From: JALOOX01 sp964557955
GTDB lineage: Bacteria > Desulfobacterota > Syntrophobacteria > Syntrophobacterales > Syntrophobacteraceae
Assembly: GCA_964557955.1 (NCBI GenBank)
Contig: CAZLCS010000002.1
Location: forward strand, 1 to 64,000
DNA length: 64,000 bases
Reading direction: 5' to 3'
Shown here: one piece after another, positions 8,158-17,538 of the stretch
Position numbering within the stretch: the stretch's first letter is position 1
Layout: the number at the start of each line of letters is the position of its first letter
Notes under the pieces: generated by a model
What the model was told of the DNA's origin: nothing
Database searches by the model: none
What the model saw: the letters and a program-made list of their open reading frames with translations, nothing else
Made by a program: the position numbers and the translations under genes

Positions 8158-9108
8158 ATGGCGCTCAGGCAAACGGTCGGGAGTGTGCATTTGAAGGACA
8201 GGAAGGTGCTCGAAGCAAGGAATCTCCGGAAGTCTTTCGGTGAATTCGTTGCCGTTGAAGATGTGTCTTTCGAAGTTCGCGGAGGCGAATGCCTCGGGCT
8301 GCTCGGACCCAACGGAGCCGGTAAAACCTCCACCATTCAAATGGTTTACGGGTTCTCCCCCATGACATCGGGAACCCTGGAGATCTTCGGCAAGGACATG
8401 AAGTCGCACTGGAGGTCCATCAAGTACGGCATCGGAGTCTGTCAGCAGGAGAACAACCTGGACCCGGACCTGACCGTCCTGCAGAATCTCAAGGTCTTTG
8501 CCTCCTACTTCGACATTCCGTCCCAGGAGGCGGAAGACCGAGCCGCAGAGCTTCTGGACTTCATGGGTCTGGAGCACCGGGTGGACTCCAAGGTCACCGA
8601 GCTTTCCGGAGGGATGATGCGCCGAGTGGTGATCGCTCGGGCCCTCATCAACCGCCCCGAGCTCCTCATACTGGACGAACCGACTACGGGCCTCGATCCC
8701 CAGTCCCGGCACCAGGTTTGGGACCGATTGGAATCCCTCCGCTCCCAGGGCCTCTCCATCCTGCTCACCACCCATTACATGGACGAGGCTGCCCGTCTCT
8801 GCGACCGGCTGATCATCATCGACCATGGACGGGTTTTGGTCGAAGGACCGCCGGCGGAGCTGGTCAAAGACCACGTGGGCCGTGATGTGGTGGAAGTCAG
8901 AAATCCCGGGGAGGAGCTTCGGAGCTACGTGAAGGAGCTTGGACTGAGACATGAGGATCTGGAGCATCGGCTGATCATCTACGGTGACGAAGGGGATCGT
9001 CTTTTTGAGCGCATCGGCAAGATTTACTGCCGAGAAAACTGTATGTTGAGGACGGCCACACTGGAGGATGTATTCCTGGTGCTCACCGGCCGGGAGCTTC
9101 GCGAATGA
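8158..9108 (+). CDS. ABC transporter ATP-binding protein, NodI/CcmA type
   Basis: ATPase subunit of an ABC-2 exporter. Motifs: Walker A LLGPNGAGKTS, Q-loop region VCQQENNLDPDLTV, signature LSGGMMRR, Walker B LLILDEPTTGLDPQSR and the switch histidine in LLTTHYMDEA. Length from ATG 8158 is 316 residues, normal for NodI/DrrA-type subunits. The open frame extends upstream to 7897, but that part overlaps the DUF167 gene and has no homologous look. A GTG at 8206, after AGGACAGGAAG, is a realistic alternative start. It overlaps the permease gene by four bases (ATGA), so the two are translationally coupled. The substrate is unknown. Confidence 0.9.
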   Translation: MALRQTVGSVHLKDRKVLEARNLRKSFGEFVAVEDVSFEVRGGECLGLLGPNGAGKTSTIQMVYGFSPMTSGTLEIFGKDMKSHWRSIKYGIGVCQQENNLDPDLTVLQNLKVFASYFDIPSQEAEDRAAELLDFMGLEHRVDSKVTELSGGMMRRVVIARALINRPELLILDEPTTGLDPQSRHQVWDRLESLRSQGLSILLTTHYMDEAARLCDRLIIIDHGRVLVEGPPAELVKDHVGRDVVEVRNPGEELRSYVKELGLRHEDLEHRLIIYGDEGDRLFERIGKIYCRENCMLRTATLEDVFLVLTGRELRE

Positions 9109-9896
9109 TGGCATTGGGACACATTCACATCAGCCGTCGGTTTTTCCGGGTCTGGCGGCGAAATCTTATTGTTTACCGAAGGATCTGGAAGGTCAATTTC
9201 CTGCCTCCCATTCTCGAGCCCCTTTTTTATCTTCTGGCCTTCGGGGTGGGGATCGGTTCCTTCATCGAGTCCATTCCCTACAGAGGGGAAGTCATCCCTT
9301 ACATCTCGTTCATCGCGCCGTCGTTGCTGGCCATCAACATGATGTACAATGCCTTTTTTGAAAACACCTATGCCTCCTTTGTCCGCATGTACTACCAAAA
9401 AACTTTCGACGCCATGCTGGCCACCCCCCTTTCACTGGAGGAGGTGATCACGGGGGAGATCGTCTGGGGAGCCACCAAGTCGCTCATCGCTACGGCCATC
9501 ATGCTGTCGGTGGTGAGCCTGTTCGGTCTGGTTCATCTCCCCACGGGGCTGCTGATCCTTCCAGTGGCATTTCTTGGCGGGTTTGCCTTCGGGTCCGTGG
9601 GCATGATCTTCACGGGGATTCTCTCCAGCATCGACCTTTTCAACCTTCCGATTTTTCTATTTATTACTCCCATGTTCCTTTTCAGTGGAACGTTCTTTCC
9701 CGTAGAGAGTCTTCCCCAGTGGGCCCAGAGTCTCACCGTGCTGCTTCCCCTGACCCACCTGGTGACGCTCACCCGTGACCTGTGTCTCGGATTTCCGTCC
9801 GTTGCAGACCTGTGGGCCGTGGTCTATCTCACAGGCCTCTCCGCCCTGACTTTCCCCGCAGCGCTCTTCGTCATGCGGCGGCGGCTCATCCATTGA
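9105..9896 (+). CDS. ABC-2 type permease, NodJ-like
   Basis: Membrane subunit of the exporter encoded just upstream. The 263-residue protein has about six hydrophobic segments and the ABC-2 signature region around LFNLPIFLFITPMFLFSGTF, followed by FPVESLPQWAQ and LLPLTHLV, which match NodJ-type permeases. It starts within the stop of the ATPase gene. NodIJ exports lipo-oligosaccharide in rhizobia, but homologues in free-living bacteria carry unknown cargo, so no substrate is assigned. Confidence 0.9.
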   Translation: MMALGHIHISRRFFRVWRRNLIVYRRIWKVNFLPPILEPLFYLLAFGVGIGSFIESIPYRGEVIPYISFIAPSLLAINMMYNAFFENTYASFVRMYYQKTFDAMLATPLSLEEVITGEIVWGATKSLIATAIMLSVVSLFGLVHLPTGLLILPVAFLGGFAFGSVGMIFTGILSSIDLFNLPIFLFITPMFLFSGTFFPVESLPQWAQSLTVLLPLTHLVTLTRDLCLGFPSVADLWAVVYLTGLSALTFPAALFVMRRRLIH

Positions 9897-10047
9897 CGGA
9901 GAGCACAGGGATTCCAGCCCGTACATGCCGGTCATGGCGCCGGGGAAGACGGTTCGACCCGGGAGGTTGGGCTTGCTTTCGACCCTTCGCTTGTCTAGAA
10001 TTCACGCCGTCTGAATGGATTGCTTCCAACGGTCGTGCAGTGATCCC

Positions 10048-10626
10048 ATGAGAAAAGTGTTGACAACTGTTCTGGTGAGCGTGCTCCTTCTTGGAATCAT
10101 GGGGCTCATCGCGATGTTGGTGCGGCCGGTCAAGGAGGCAAGCATCAGCAACATGCAGGCGGTGCGCAACCAGGGAAACCTGGAATTGAGCTTCAGTGTG
10201 GAAGACTGTTTCTCACCCAAAATGGAGGAAGCCATTCTCAGTGGGGTCCCGACGACGTTCCGGTTTCGTGTCATTCTGCAAAGGAAGAAGAAATTCCCGT
10301 TTCTTCGAAAAGCCATCCTCGACATTGTGCTGGAGCATACTATCAAGTATGACCGGCTGAAGGACCAGTTTCGCATCAGGCTGCCCGAGCAGTCGGACAA
10401 CGAAGTCGTGGTGAAAGATTTCGAAGAGGCGAAAATCGTTATGAGCACGGTCCGGAATCTGCGGGTTATCCCACTATGGCGCCTGTCCGAATCGGGTTCC
10501 TATCAACTGCTCGTAAAGGCTGAGCTTTCGAAATTTCATCTGCCCCTGTTCTTTCGATACATTCTGTTTTTCTTATCACTGTGGGATTTTGAGACGGACT
10601 GGGTGCGCACATCCATAGAGCTCTGA
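10048..10626 (+). CDS. DUF4390 family membrane-anchored protein
   Basis: A 192-residue protein with an N-terminal membrane segment (MRKVLTTVLVSVLLLGIMG) and a mostly beta-rich outer part (FRVILQRKKKFPFLRKAI, LRVIPLWRLSESGSYQLLVKAEL), ending DFETDWVRTSIEL. This is the DUF4390 family, often found directly upstream of NtrY-type kinases, as here. It is probably exposed on the periplasmic side. The start at 10048 gives a clean anchor; a start at 10015 is possible, and neither has a strong ribosome binding site. Function unknown; a link to the kinase is inferred from position. Confidence 0.75.
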   Translation: MRKVLTTVLVSVLLLGIMGLIAMLVRPVKEASISNMQAVRNQGNLELSFSVEDCFSPKMEEAILSGVPTTFRFRVILQRKKKFPFLRKAILDIVLEHTIKYDRLKDQFRIRLPEQSDNEVVVKDFEEAKIVMSTVRNLRVIPLWRLSESGSYQLLVKAELSKFHLPLFFRYILFFLSLWDFETDWVRTSIEL

Positions 10627-10665
10627 ACAAGGATGCCGCACCACGGTTCCCGAGCTCCCTAACCT

Positions 10666-10693
10666 GAAACCCGAAACTCGAAACCCGAAACTG
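10666..10693 (+). repeat. Heptamer tandem repeat array 4
   Basis: Four units GAAACCC, GAAACTC, GAAACCC, GAAACTG beginning 40 bases after the DUF4390 stop and ending five bases before the ntrY start codon. It therefore occupies the place where an ntrY ribosome binding site would be expected. Confidence 0.8.
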
Positions 10694-10698
10694 TTCCC

Positions 10699-12909
10699 AT
10701 GGATCCAGCAAACACCCAAAACAACACCCGAAAGCGACGCCGGCGCTTCATCTGGACCGCACTGACGCTTGCCGTCATCCTCTACTTCGGGGTCATGGAG
10801 GGCTGGTTCTTCCGTCTTGAATCCGATGTGCCGCTCACGGGAAATATTCTCTTCGCTCTCGTCAACCTTAATGTCATCCTGCTGCTTCTCCTGACCTACC
10901 TGGTGCTTCGCAATATCGTCAAGCTCATCTTCGAGCGGAAGCGAAACATCCTCGGCCACAAGTTGAGAACCCGCCTGGTCATTGCGTTCGTGGGGCTGAC
11001 CCTCATCCCCACCCTTCCCCTGTTCTGGCTGACCACCCAGTTCATCTTCTCGAGCATGGATCACTGGTTCACCCAAAAGGTGGAGCATTCCCTGGACCAA
11101 TCCATCTCGCTCATGAAAGACTACCTTGAATATGAGGGCGAGGATCTCCTGCGGGACTCCCAGCTGGTCGCTCTGGATCTTCTGGGCAGCCCGCTTTTCC
11201 AAACGGAAGATTCTGAGCTCCCCGGCACGATACCTCCCCACCTGCTCGGCCAGTACCAGCTGGACGGCATTTTTGTGTTCGGAGCCAATGGCAAGCTCCT
11301 CATGCAGAGCCGCAGCCCGAACATGCCCCAGATCCACACGCGTCGCATTCGGCGAATCCTGATGAACGATGTCTCGGCGCCGGTGATTCCCTTCACTTTC
11401 GCCAACAAGCGGGAGGGACTCATGGCGCGGACCCCCATCCGTCCCGAGCTCGTCTCCCATCCCGATGCGATTGGAGAGGTGGTGGTGGTTGTAGCCCTTC
11501 CCTCCTCCATCACCAGCAAGTTTGCGGCCATCACGGCCGGCTATGAAGATTATCTCCAGATGAAACTTCTTCATCAGCCGCTCAAGATGAGTCACTTCAT
11601 CACGTACTCCATCGTCACCCTGCTGGTCATCTTTGCAGCCATCTGGTTCGGGTTCTTCCTGGCCAAAAGCCTCACGGGCCCGATCCAGGCCCTTGTGTCA
11701 GCCACGCGCAGTGTGGCGGAGGGTGATCTGAACGTCGAGCTGGACTCGGACCGCAACGACGAACTGGGCATGCTCATCGGTTCATTCAACACGATGGTCC
11801 GGGATCTTCGCGAAGGCCGCGAGCAGCTGGCCAATGCATACGCGGCTCTTCAGCAGAGCCATATCGAGCTGGAGGACCGGCGTCGGTACATGGAGATCGT
11901 TCTCAGGAATATTGCGGGCGGCGTGGTCAGTGTGGATCAGCAGGGGCTCATCATGACCATGAACAAGTCCGCCGAGGCCATTTTTGGTGTAAAGGCCGAA
12001 GAAACCCGAAGACAGCACTATTCACGTTTCCTTCAGAGTCCACACCTCGACATCGTCAGATCGTTCATGAATGCCCATCGGACCACCAGACAGCCATACC
12101 TTGAACAGCAACTACATGTCATTGTGGGCAACCGGCCCATGGTGCTTCTGATCAAGGTGTCAGTGCTGCAGGATGAAGCGGGGAGCTCCATGGGAGTGGT
12201 CATCGTGTTCGACGATCTCACCGATCTCGAGAAGGCACAGCGCATGGCCGCGTGGCGGGAAGTGGCCAGGCGCATCGCCCACGAAATCAAGAACCCTCTC
12301 ACGCCTATTCAGCTTTGCGCTCAGCGACTGCGCCGAAAGTATTCGAACCTTCTCGACGGTGAAGATTCCGTGCTCAACGAATGCACGGACACCATCATCC
12401 AGCAGGTTGACCACATGAAGCTCCTGGTCAACGAGTTTTCCCGATTTGCCCGGTTGCCGCGAGCCAATCCAACGCCTTGCGATCTTTCTCATATCGTGCG
12501 GGAAAGCATTGCCCTCTATCGGCACAATTATTCCCATATCAGCTTTGAGGTGGAACAGAACGAGGACTTTCCGCTCCTGAATTTGGACGGCGATCAGTTC
12601 AAGCAGGTGATGATCAACCTTCTTGATAATGCCATTCATGCCCTCAACGGCGTGGGTGGGACGATTAGCGTGAAACTTTTTTACGACCCCATCCTGAAGA
12701 TCGCGCGTCTCGAGTGTGCCGACACGGGGCATGGGCTCTCATCCGAAGACAAGCTTCGCGTTTTCGAGCCGTATTACTCGAAAAAGGAGAAAGGTACCGG
12801 ACTCGGTCTCGCCATCGTGGCCAGCATCGTCGCAGACCATCAGGGCTTCATCCGAGTACGCGACAATTCTCCCCGCGGCACGGTGTTCATCATCGAGCTG
12901 CCGGGTTGA
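10699..12909 (+). CDS. ntrY: NtrY-type sensor histidine kinase
   Basis: Membrane sensor kinase of 736 residues. From the N-terminus: three to four membrane segments (residues 18-36, 46-75, 90-115), a periplasmic region, another membrane helix near 300-320 (SIVTLLVIFAAIWFGFF), HAMP, a PAS domain (IAGGVVSVDQQGLIMTMN), the phosphoacceptor box EVARRIAHEIKNPLTPIQL with the active His, and the ATPase domain with N-box LLDNAIHAL, G1 ADTGHGLS and G2 GTGLGLAIV. This is the complete NtrY layout. The response regulator follows about 200 bp downstream. In alphaproteobacteria NtrYX controls nitrogen and redox responses; its signal here is unknown. No clear Shine-Dalgarno: the spot is filled by heptamer repeats. 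Confidence 0.93.
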   Translation: MDPANTQNNTRKRRRRFIWTALTLAVILYFGVMEGWFFRLESDVPLTGNILFALVNLNVILLLLLTYLVLRNIVKLIFERKRNILGHKLRTRLVIAFVGLTLIPTLPLFWLTTQFIFSSMDHWFTQKVEHSLDQSISLMKDYLEYEGEDLLRDSQLVALDLLGSPLFQTEDSELPGTIPPHLLGQYQLDGIFVFGANGKLLMQSRSPNMPQIHTRRIRRILMNDVSAPVIPFTFANKREGLMARTPIRPELVSHPDAIGEVVVVVALPSSITSKFAAITAGYEDYLQMKLLHQPLKMSHFITYSIVTLLVIFAAIWFGFFLAKSLTGPIQALVSATRSVAEGDLNVELDSDRNDELGMLIGSFNTMVRDLREGREQLANAYAALQQSHIELEDRRRYMEIVLRNIAGGVVSVDQQGLIMTMNKSAEAIFGVKAEETRRQHYSRFLQSPHLDIVRSFMNAHRTTRQPYLEQQLHVIVGNRPMVLLIKVSVLQDEAGSSMGVVIVFDDLTDLEKAQRMAAWREVARRIAHEIKNPLTPIQLCAQRLRRKYSNLLDGEDSVLNECTDTIIQQVDHMKLLVNEFSRFARLPRANPTPCDLSHIVRESIALYRHNYSHISFEVEQNEDFPLLNLDGDQFKQVMINLLDNAIHALNGVGGTISVKLFYDPILKIARLECADTGHGLSSEDKLRVFEPYYSKKEKGTGLGLAIVASIVADHQGFIRVRDNSPRGTVFIIELPG

Positions 12910-12912
12910 TTC

Positions 12913-12976
12913 GGGTTTCAAGTTTCAAGTTTCAGGATTTAGGTTGTGGCTCGAGGCTTGAGGTTTCAAGCTTCAG
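12913..12976 (+). repeat. Heptamer tandem repeat array 5 (degenerate)
   Basis: GGGTTTC, AAGTTTC, AAGTTTC then AGG, starting four bases after the ntrY stop; a second short run (TTGAGG, TTTCAAG, CTTCAGG) follows at 12959-12976. Same seven-base register as the other arrays but more diverged. Confidence 0.7.
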
Positions 12977-13107
12977 GTGACGGGTGGCCGGTGTCGGTGT
13001 CGGTGGGGCGGGTTGATATGAATCTGTGTGTAGAGTCTCTGCCATGGTGCCGCCATCCTGCAGGGGCCGGCAAGGTCGAGGGAGGCTAAAGAAGACAGCC
13101 AGTGGAA

Positions 13108-14490
13108 ATGAAGCCTAAAATTCTTGTGGTGGATGACGAAGCCAGCATCCTCCAGTCCCTCAAGGGGATTCTGGTCGATGAGGGATACCGGGTGAGCCTC
13201 GCTCGCACGGGCGAAGAGGCGCTGGAGGAGCTGCGCAAGGACGTCCCGGACCTCGTGCTGCTGGACGTGTGGCTGCCGGGAATGGACGGATTGACGGTAC
13301 TCGGGGAGTTGCGCCAGACCCACCCCCACCTCCCGGTCGTCATCATCTCGGGGCACGGCAACATCGAGACCGCCGTCAAGGCCACCAAGCTCGGGGCTTT
13401 TGACTTCGTCGAGAAACCCCTTTCCCTGGAGCGCATTCTGGTCTCCATTCAGAATGGGCTCGAGCTCACCCGGCTTCAGGAAGACAACCGCATATGGCGC
13501 CAAAAGGCCTCCAGTAAGGTCCGAATCTCTGGAAAGAGCCAGGTCATCGAGGCACTTCGTGAACAGGTTCAACTGGCCGCCCCCACCAACGCCACGGTGC
13601 TCATCACGGGCGAAAACGGAACGGGCAAGGAGCTTGTAGCCCGCATGCTCCACGACCTGAGCCGCAGAAGCCATCGCCCCATGATCGAGGTGAACTGTGC
13701 TGCCATTCCCGAGGAACTCATCGAAAGCGAGCTCTTCGGCCATGAGAAGGGCGCTTTCACCGGCGCCCATGAACGAAGAAAGGGACGATTCGACCTGGCC
13801 AACGGCGGAACTCTCTTTCTGGACGAAATCGGGGACATGAGTCTCAAGACTCAGGCCAAAGTTCTGCGCATCCTCCAGGAACAGGTTTTCGAGCGCGTAG
13901 GGGGATCGCGTCCCATCCAGGTGGATGTGAGGATCGTCTCAGCCACGAACAAAGAGCTTCACAAGGCCATCGAAACCGGCCAATTCCGCCAGGACCTTTA
14001 CTACCGCTTGAATGTCATCCCCATCAATGTCCCGCCGCTGCGAGAGCGCCTCCAGGATATCCCTGTGCTGGTTCAGGACTTCGTGACCGAGATGGCATAC
14101 CAGACGGGAATGGGCAGGAAAGAGATCGACGAGCGGGTTATTGACCTCATGCAGCAATACCACTGGCCGGGCAATGTGCGCGAGCTGAGGAATTTTGTTG
14201 AACGACTCATCATCATGACCCCGGGGCAAATCATACGCGCCGAGAATCTGCCCAAGGACTTCCTGAGCCAGCTCAAGGAGCCGCCTGCCGACAACGATCC
14301 GTTTCGATTCACGACTCTCCGGGAAGCTCGAAACGCCTTTGAACGCGAATTCCTGATGCGAAAACTCGAAGAGAACCAGTGGAATGTCTCCCTCACTGCA
14401 TCGCAAATCGGACTGGAAAGAAGCCACCTCCACCGCAAGATGAAGGCCCTGGCCATCGTCGAAAGCGAGGATTCTGCAGCCGGAGGTTGA
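13108..14490 (+). CDS. ntrX: NtrX-type sigma-54-dependent response regulator
   Basis: Partner of NtrY. The 460-residue protein has a receiver domain (ILVVDDE, phosphoacceptor Asp in LVLLDVWLPGMDG, Lys in FVEKPLS), an AAA+ domain with Walker A TGENGTGKE, the sigma-54 contact loop GAFTGA, Walker B LFLDEIGDM, and a C-terminal Fis-type helix-turn-helix (LTASQIGLERSHLHRKM). The intact GAFTGA means it should activate RNA polymerase with sigma-54. An in-frame GTG at 13102 is an alternative start; neither has a strong site. Target promoters in the window were looked for by eye without a convincing GG-N10-GC match. Confidence 0.93.
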   Translation: MKPKILVVDDEASILQSLKGILVDEGYRVSLARTGEEALEELRKDVPDLVLLDVWLPGMDGLTVLGELRQTHPHLPVVIISGHGNIETAVKATKLGAFDFVEKPLSLERILVSIQNGLELTRLQEDNRIWRQKASSKVRISGKSQVIEALREQVQLAAPTNATVLITGENGTGKELVARMLHDLSRRSHRPMIEVNCAAIPEELIESELFGHEKGAFTGAHERRKGRFDLANGGTLFLDEIGDMSLKTQAKVLRILQEQVFERVGGSRPIQVDVRIVSATNKELHKAIETGQFRQDLYYRLNVIPINVPPLRERLQDIPVLVQDFVTEMAYQTGMGRKEIDERVIDLMQQYHWPGNVRELRNFVERLIIMTPGQIIRAENLPKDFLSQLKEPPADNDPFRFTTLREARNAFEREFLMRKLEENQWNVSLTASQIGLERSHLHRKMKALAIVESEDSAAGG

Positions 14491-14639
14491 TCTATGGGGT
14501 GCGAGCCCCTCTGGGGTCAAACCCCTCAATTCAATATATCAATAATCCGCCTATTGGACTATCCTGGCTTCTTAGGAGTCGTTGCCAGTTGAGGAAAAAA
14601 GGAGGGGATTGGGTCGAAACCCATCATGAGGGGGGCTCT

Positions 14640-15563
14640 ATGAAGGAGATGCTTAAATGGATCGCTGGAGCGTTCCTGGTTATCCCGGCATTCGTATTTT
14701 TGGGGTCTTATACGGCCGCCCCGGCGGAGCAGAAAGCCGGTGTGGCGGGTCCCAAAAGGTGCGAGGAATGTCACGAGCAGACCATGAAGGACGTGGGGAA
14801 GACCTCCATGGGACGTCTTTTTCTCAAGCACCCGAGAAACTCGGCGCAGGAAATGGCCTGCGAAGCCTGTCATGGTCCCGGTGAGGCCCACGCCGAATCA
14901 GGAGGCACTGAATTCGGAGGTATGGTTCGTTTTCTGAAAAACAGTCCGAATCCGGTCCGCGAGAGGAATGGTGCCTGTCTCAAATGTCACCTGAAAAAGA
15001 AACTGCTGTTCTGGGAAGGCAGCCCCCATGAAAGGCGCGACCTGGCATGCACCCAATGCCATAAGGCTCACACCCGGCCGCAGGACATACCCAACCGAGC
15101 CCTCCTCTCGCAACCCAGGGCCATCGATGTATGCGCCGAATGCCACCGCCCGGAGGAAGCCCAGCAGATGCGGTTTTCCCATCATCCCCTTCGAGAGGGG
15201 AAGATGGATTGTTCGAGCTGTCACAACCCGCATGGCACACCTTCCGAGAAGCTCGTCAACGCCAACTCCCTCAACGATCTCTGCTATCGATGCCACATGG
15301 AAAAGCGGGGACCTTTTCTGTTCGAGCACCCTCCGGTGATGGAGGACTGCTCCAATTGCCATTACTCTCACGGGAGCAATTACCCGAGGCTGATGAAGGT
15401 CCCTGAGCTCCGGATTTGCCGCCAGTGCCACGTCAATTTTCACACACTCAACGCCGCAGGGGTTTCACCAGGGCATGTTGTGGGCCGCATCTGCACGGAT
15501 TGCCATTTCAACATACACGGCTCCAATTATCCCACAGAACAAGGCCGTTGGTTCCTGAGATAA
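14640..15563 (+). CDS. Decaheme c-type cytochrome, MtrA/PioA/DmsE family
   Basis: Periplasmic multiheme cytochrome of 307 residues. A signal peptide (MKEMLKWIAGAFLVIPAFVFLGS) is followed by exactly ten CxxCH motifs: CEECH, CEACH, CLKCH, CTQCH, CAECH, CSSCH, CYRCH, CSNCH, CRQCH and CTDCH. Ten hemes in about 300 residues and the adjacent barrel gene identify the MtrA/DmsE family, which passes electrons through an outer-membrane porin. The ATG at 14640 follows GAGGGGGG; the open frame extends 87 codons further up without homology. It lies ten bases before the MtrB-like gene. Whether electrons go out to a terminal acceptor or come in from a donor cannot be told from sequence. Confidence 0.95.
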   Translation: MKEMLKWIAGAFLVIPAFVFLGSYTAAPAEQKAGVAGPKRCEECHEQTMKDVGKTSMGRLFLKHPRNSAQEMACEACHGPGEAHAESGGTEFGGMVRFLKNSPNPVRERNGACLKCHLKKKLLFWEGSPHERRDLACTQCHKAHTRPQDIPNRALLSQPRAIDVCAECHRPEEAQQMRFSHHPLREGKMDCSSCHNPHGTPSEKLVNANSLNDLCYRCHMEKRGPFLFEHPPVMEDCSNCHYSHGSNYPRLMKVPELRICRQCHVNFHTLNAAGVSPGHVVGRICTDCHFNIHGSNYPTEQGRWFLR

Positions 15564-15573
15564 GGAGGGTGTC

Positions 15574-17499
15574 ATGAAGATGGGACGTCATGCATTCATG
15601 ATTGCTGTGGGGATTGCGGTTCTGGTGTCAGGTTTTGGACAAGCTGTCGCGGAGACATCGTTTTATGACTATAAGGTTCTGGGCGAAGTGGAGCTCGGAT
15701 TCAGGGCCTTTCTGAACAGTCCTTCGGATGAGTCACTCGGAAAGATCGAGGAATACCAGGACCTCTCGAACCCTTTTCTCGGAAACATGCACCTGCTGAT
15801 GCTCAACAAGGATGAGAGCTACCTGGTGGAATTCCAAGCGAGCAAGATCGCCGGAGAAGACCAAAGCTACTTCCTGCGCAGTTCAAGGCCAGGCCTTTTT
15901 GAATTCCGTTTGGGGTGGGACCAGGTCCCTCACATCTATTCAACCCTCTCTCCTCTCAAGGATGAGATCTCGGTTCGCTGGGACAGCGCGAACTTTGCCT
16001 TCTTCTTCACACCGACTCCGGAGTGGGACCTCGGAGCCGAATACACTCTCACGATGAAGGAGGGCGATATCCCCAAGGGACTCGCATTGAGCTTCCCGCC
16101 TGCCCTGAATTTCAAAGAGATTCTTTTGCCGGTTGAGATGCGGCAGCATGATGTAACCCTTTCGTCAGGACTGGCGAAGCAGAACTATCAGCTGCAGTTT
16201 TCCTACAACCTGGCACTCTTCGACAATGCCGATTCCTACAAAGCTGTGCCGCAAGGAGGGGGCTTGTTCGACCCCCACGCCTCACTGCCGCCGGACAGTG
16301 TCGCGCATACATTCACCCTGGCCGGTGGACTCAACCTCCCCTACAAGACACGCATCAACAGTTCCCTGTCCTACAGCCTGAGGCTCCAGTCGGAAGACTT
16401 CATCTCCGGGCCCTTCACGCCCCCTGCCCAGGGCGATTTGGATGGCCTGGTGAATATCGTCAATTTTTACTTGTCTGGAGTGAGCCGTCCCGTCGATCCG
16501 CTGACTCTGAAAGCCATGTACCGCCTCTACTATTTCGGAGACGACAGCGACGAGATCGACATCCGCGATGTCCTTTTCGTGCAGAGTCTCCGTGCCGAGA
16601 GGTATCCTTACACGAAGCACACGGCCGGATTGAACGGCCAATGGAAGTTCCGGTATCCAGTGTCCCTCAACGTCGGGTTCAACTGGCAGAGGTGGGAGCG
16701 GGATGCAGATGTGCGGGAGGTGGCTGCCACGGACGAATACATCCCCAGCATTTCCGTAGATTACACGCCCCTTTCGTGGCTTCTCTTCAGGGTTGGATAT
16801 TCCCACTCCACACGCGTGGGATCTGATTATCAGAATCTCGGTGTCGCGCAGCGCGACGTGCAGCAGAGGCTCTTGCGCAAGTTCTCCATGGCTGACCGGG
16901 ACCGGGACAAAGTGGAGTTCTTTGCCGAGCTCACTCCTTTCAGCACCCTGACCTTTTCGACGAACTTCGGCCTTGCCCTCGACGATTACTCCGAATCCAC
17001 GTTCGGCCTGCTGGATGATCAATACTGGGCCGCCGGTGCGGACATCACCTGGAGACCCATTAAAAGACTGGCCCTCAGCGTAGGTTACCTGCACGAGGAT
17101 TACCATACACGCCAGCAGTCCGGGCTTGAAGTGGATGTCGACCCGGGACCTGCACTGACAACCGATGACTCCGTGGACACTGTCACTGCTGGAGCGAGCA
17201 TCTCCCTGATCCCCAGTAAGCTCGATCTGGACCTGAGGTCGAGTCTGTCCTACGCTACCTCCGACTTTAACAATCCGAACCTCCCCGATTTGAAGAATGC
17301 ACTCATCAGCAACAAGGCCTCGCTTCGCTACCGTTTCACCGAGCACTGGGCGGCGAAGCTAGGTTACATGATCGAGATTTTTGAAACGAGCGATGCCTAT
17401 ACGGAGACCATTGCACCGGATCCCACGATCTTTGTGGACGATTTTTATGAAGATGGCACGGCACACATCATCACCTGCTCCGTTAGTTATCGTTTTTAG
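15574..17499 (+). CDS. MtrB/PioB-family outer-membrane beta-barrel
   Basis: Outer-membrane porin that sheathes the decaheme cytochrome. The 641-residue precursor has a signal peptide (about 1-26, ending GQAVA) and then alternating amphipathic beta strands throughout, ending in VSYRF with the C-terminal aromatic typical of barrels. Stretches such as SLSYSLRLQSEDF, PLTLKAMYRLYYFGDDS and LRYRFTEHWAAKLGYMI are MtrB/PioB-like. No N-terminal CxxC was seen, unlike Shewanella MtrB. The ATG follows AAGGAGGGTGTC. It forms an operon with the cytochrome and is followed by a strong terminator. No surface multiheme cytochrome (MtrC type) follows it. Confidence 0.9.
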   Translation: MKMGRHAFMIAVGIAVLVSGFGQAVAETSFYDYKVLGEVELGFRAFLNSPSDESLGKIEEYQDLSNPFLGNMHLLMLNKDESYLVEFQASKIAGEDQSYFLRSSRPGLFEFRLGWDQVPHIYSTLSPLKDEISVRWDSANFAFFFTPTPEWDLGAEYTLTMKEGDIPKGLALSFPPALNFKEILLPVEMRQHDVTLSSGLAKQNYQLQFSYNLALFDNADSYKAVPQGGGLFDPHASLPPDSVAHTFTLAGGLNLPYKTRINSSLSYSLRLQSEDFISGPFTPPAQGDLDGLVNIVNFYLSGVSRPVDPLTLKAMYRLYYFGDDSDEIDIRDVLFVQSLRAERYPYTKHTAGLNGQWKFRYPVSLNVGFNWQRWERDADVREVAATDEYIPSISVDYTPLSWLLFRVGYSHSTRVGSDYQNLGVAQRDVQQRLLRKFSMADRDRDKVEFFAELTPFSTLTFSTNFGLALDDYSESTFGLLDDQYWAAGADITWRPIKRLALSVGYLHEDYHTRQQSGLEVDVDPGPALTTDDSVDTVTAGASISLIPSKLDLDLRSSLSYATSDFNNPNLPDLKNALISNKASLRYRFTEHWAAKLGYMIEIFETSDAYTETIAPDPTIFVDDFYEDGTAHIITCSVSYRF

Positions 17500-17538
17500 C
17501 TCGACACCGCCGATATCCCTGGTGGCTGAATCCTTGAA

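Noticed and set aside
7993..9114. 373-residue reverse frame over the ABC ATPase gene
   Set aside because: Antisense shadow; the forward strand has Walker and signature motifs.
10576..11595. 339-residue reverse frame over ntrY
   Set aside because: Antisense shadow of a gene with complete kinase motifs.
16282..17346. 354-residue reverse frame over the barrel gene
   Set aside because: Antisense shadow; the forward frame is a clear beta-barrel.
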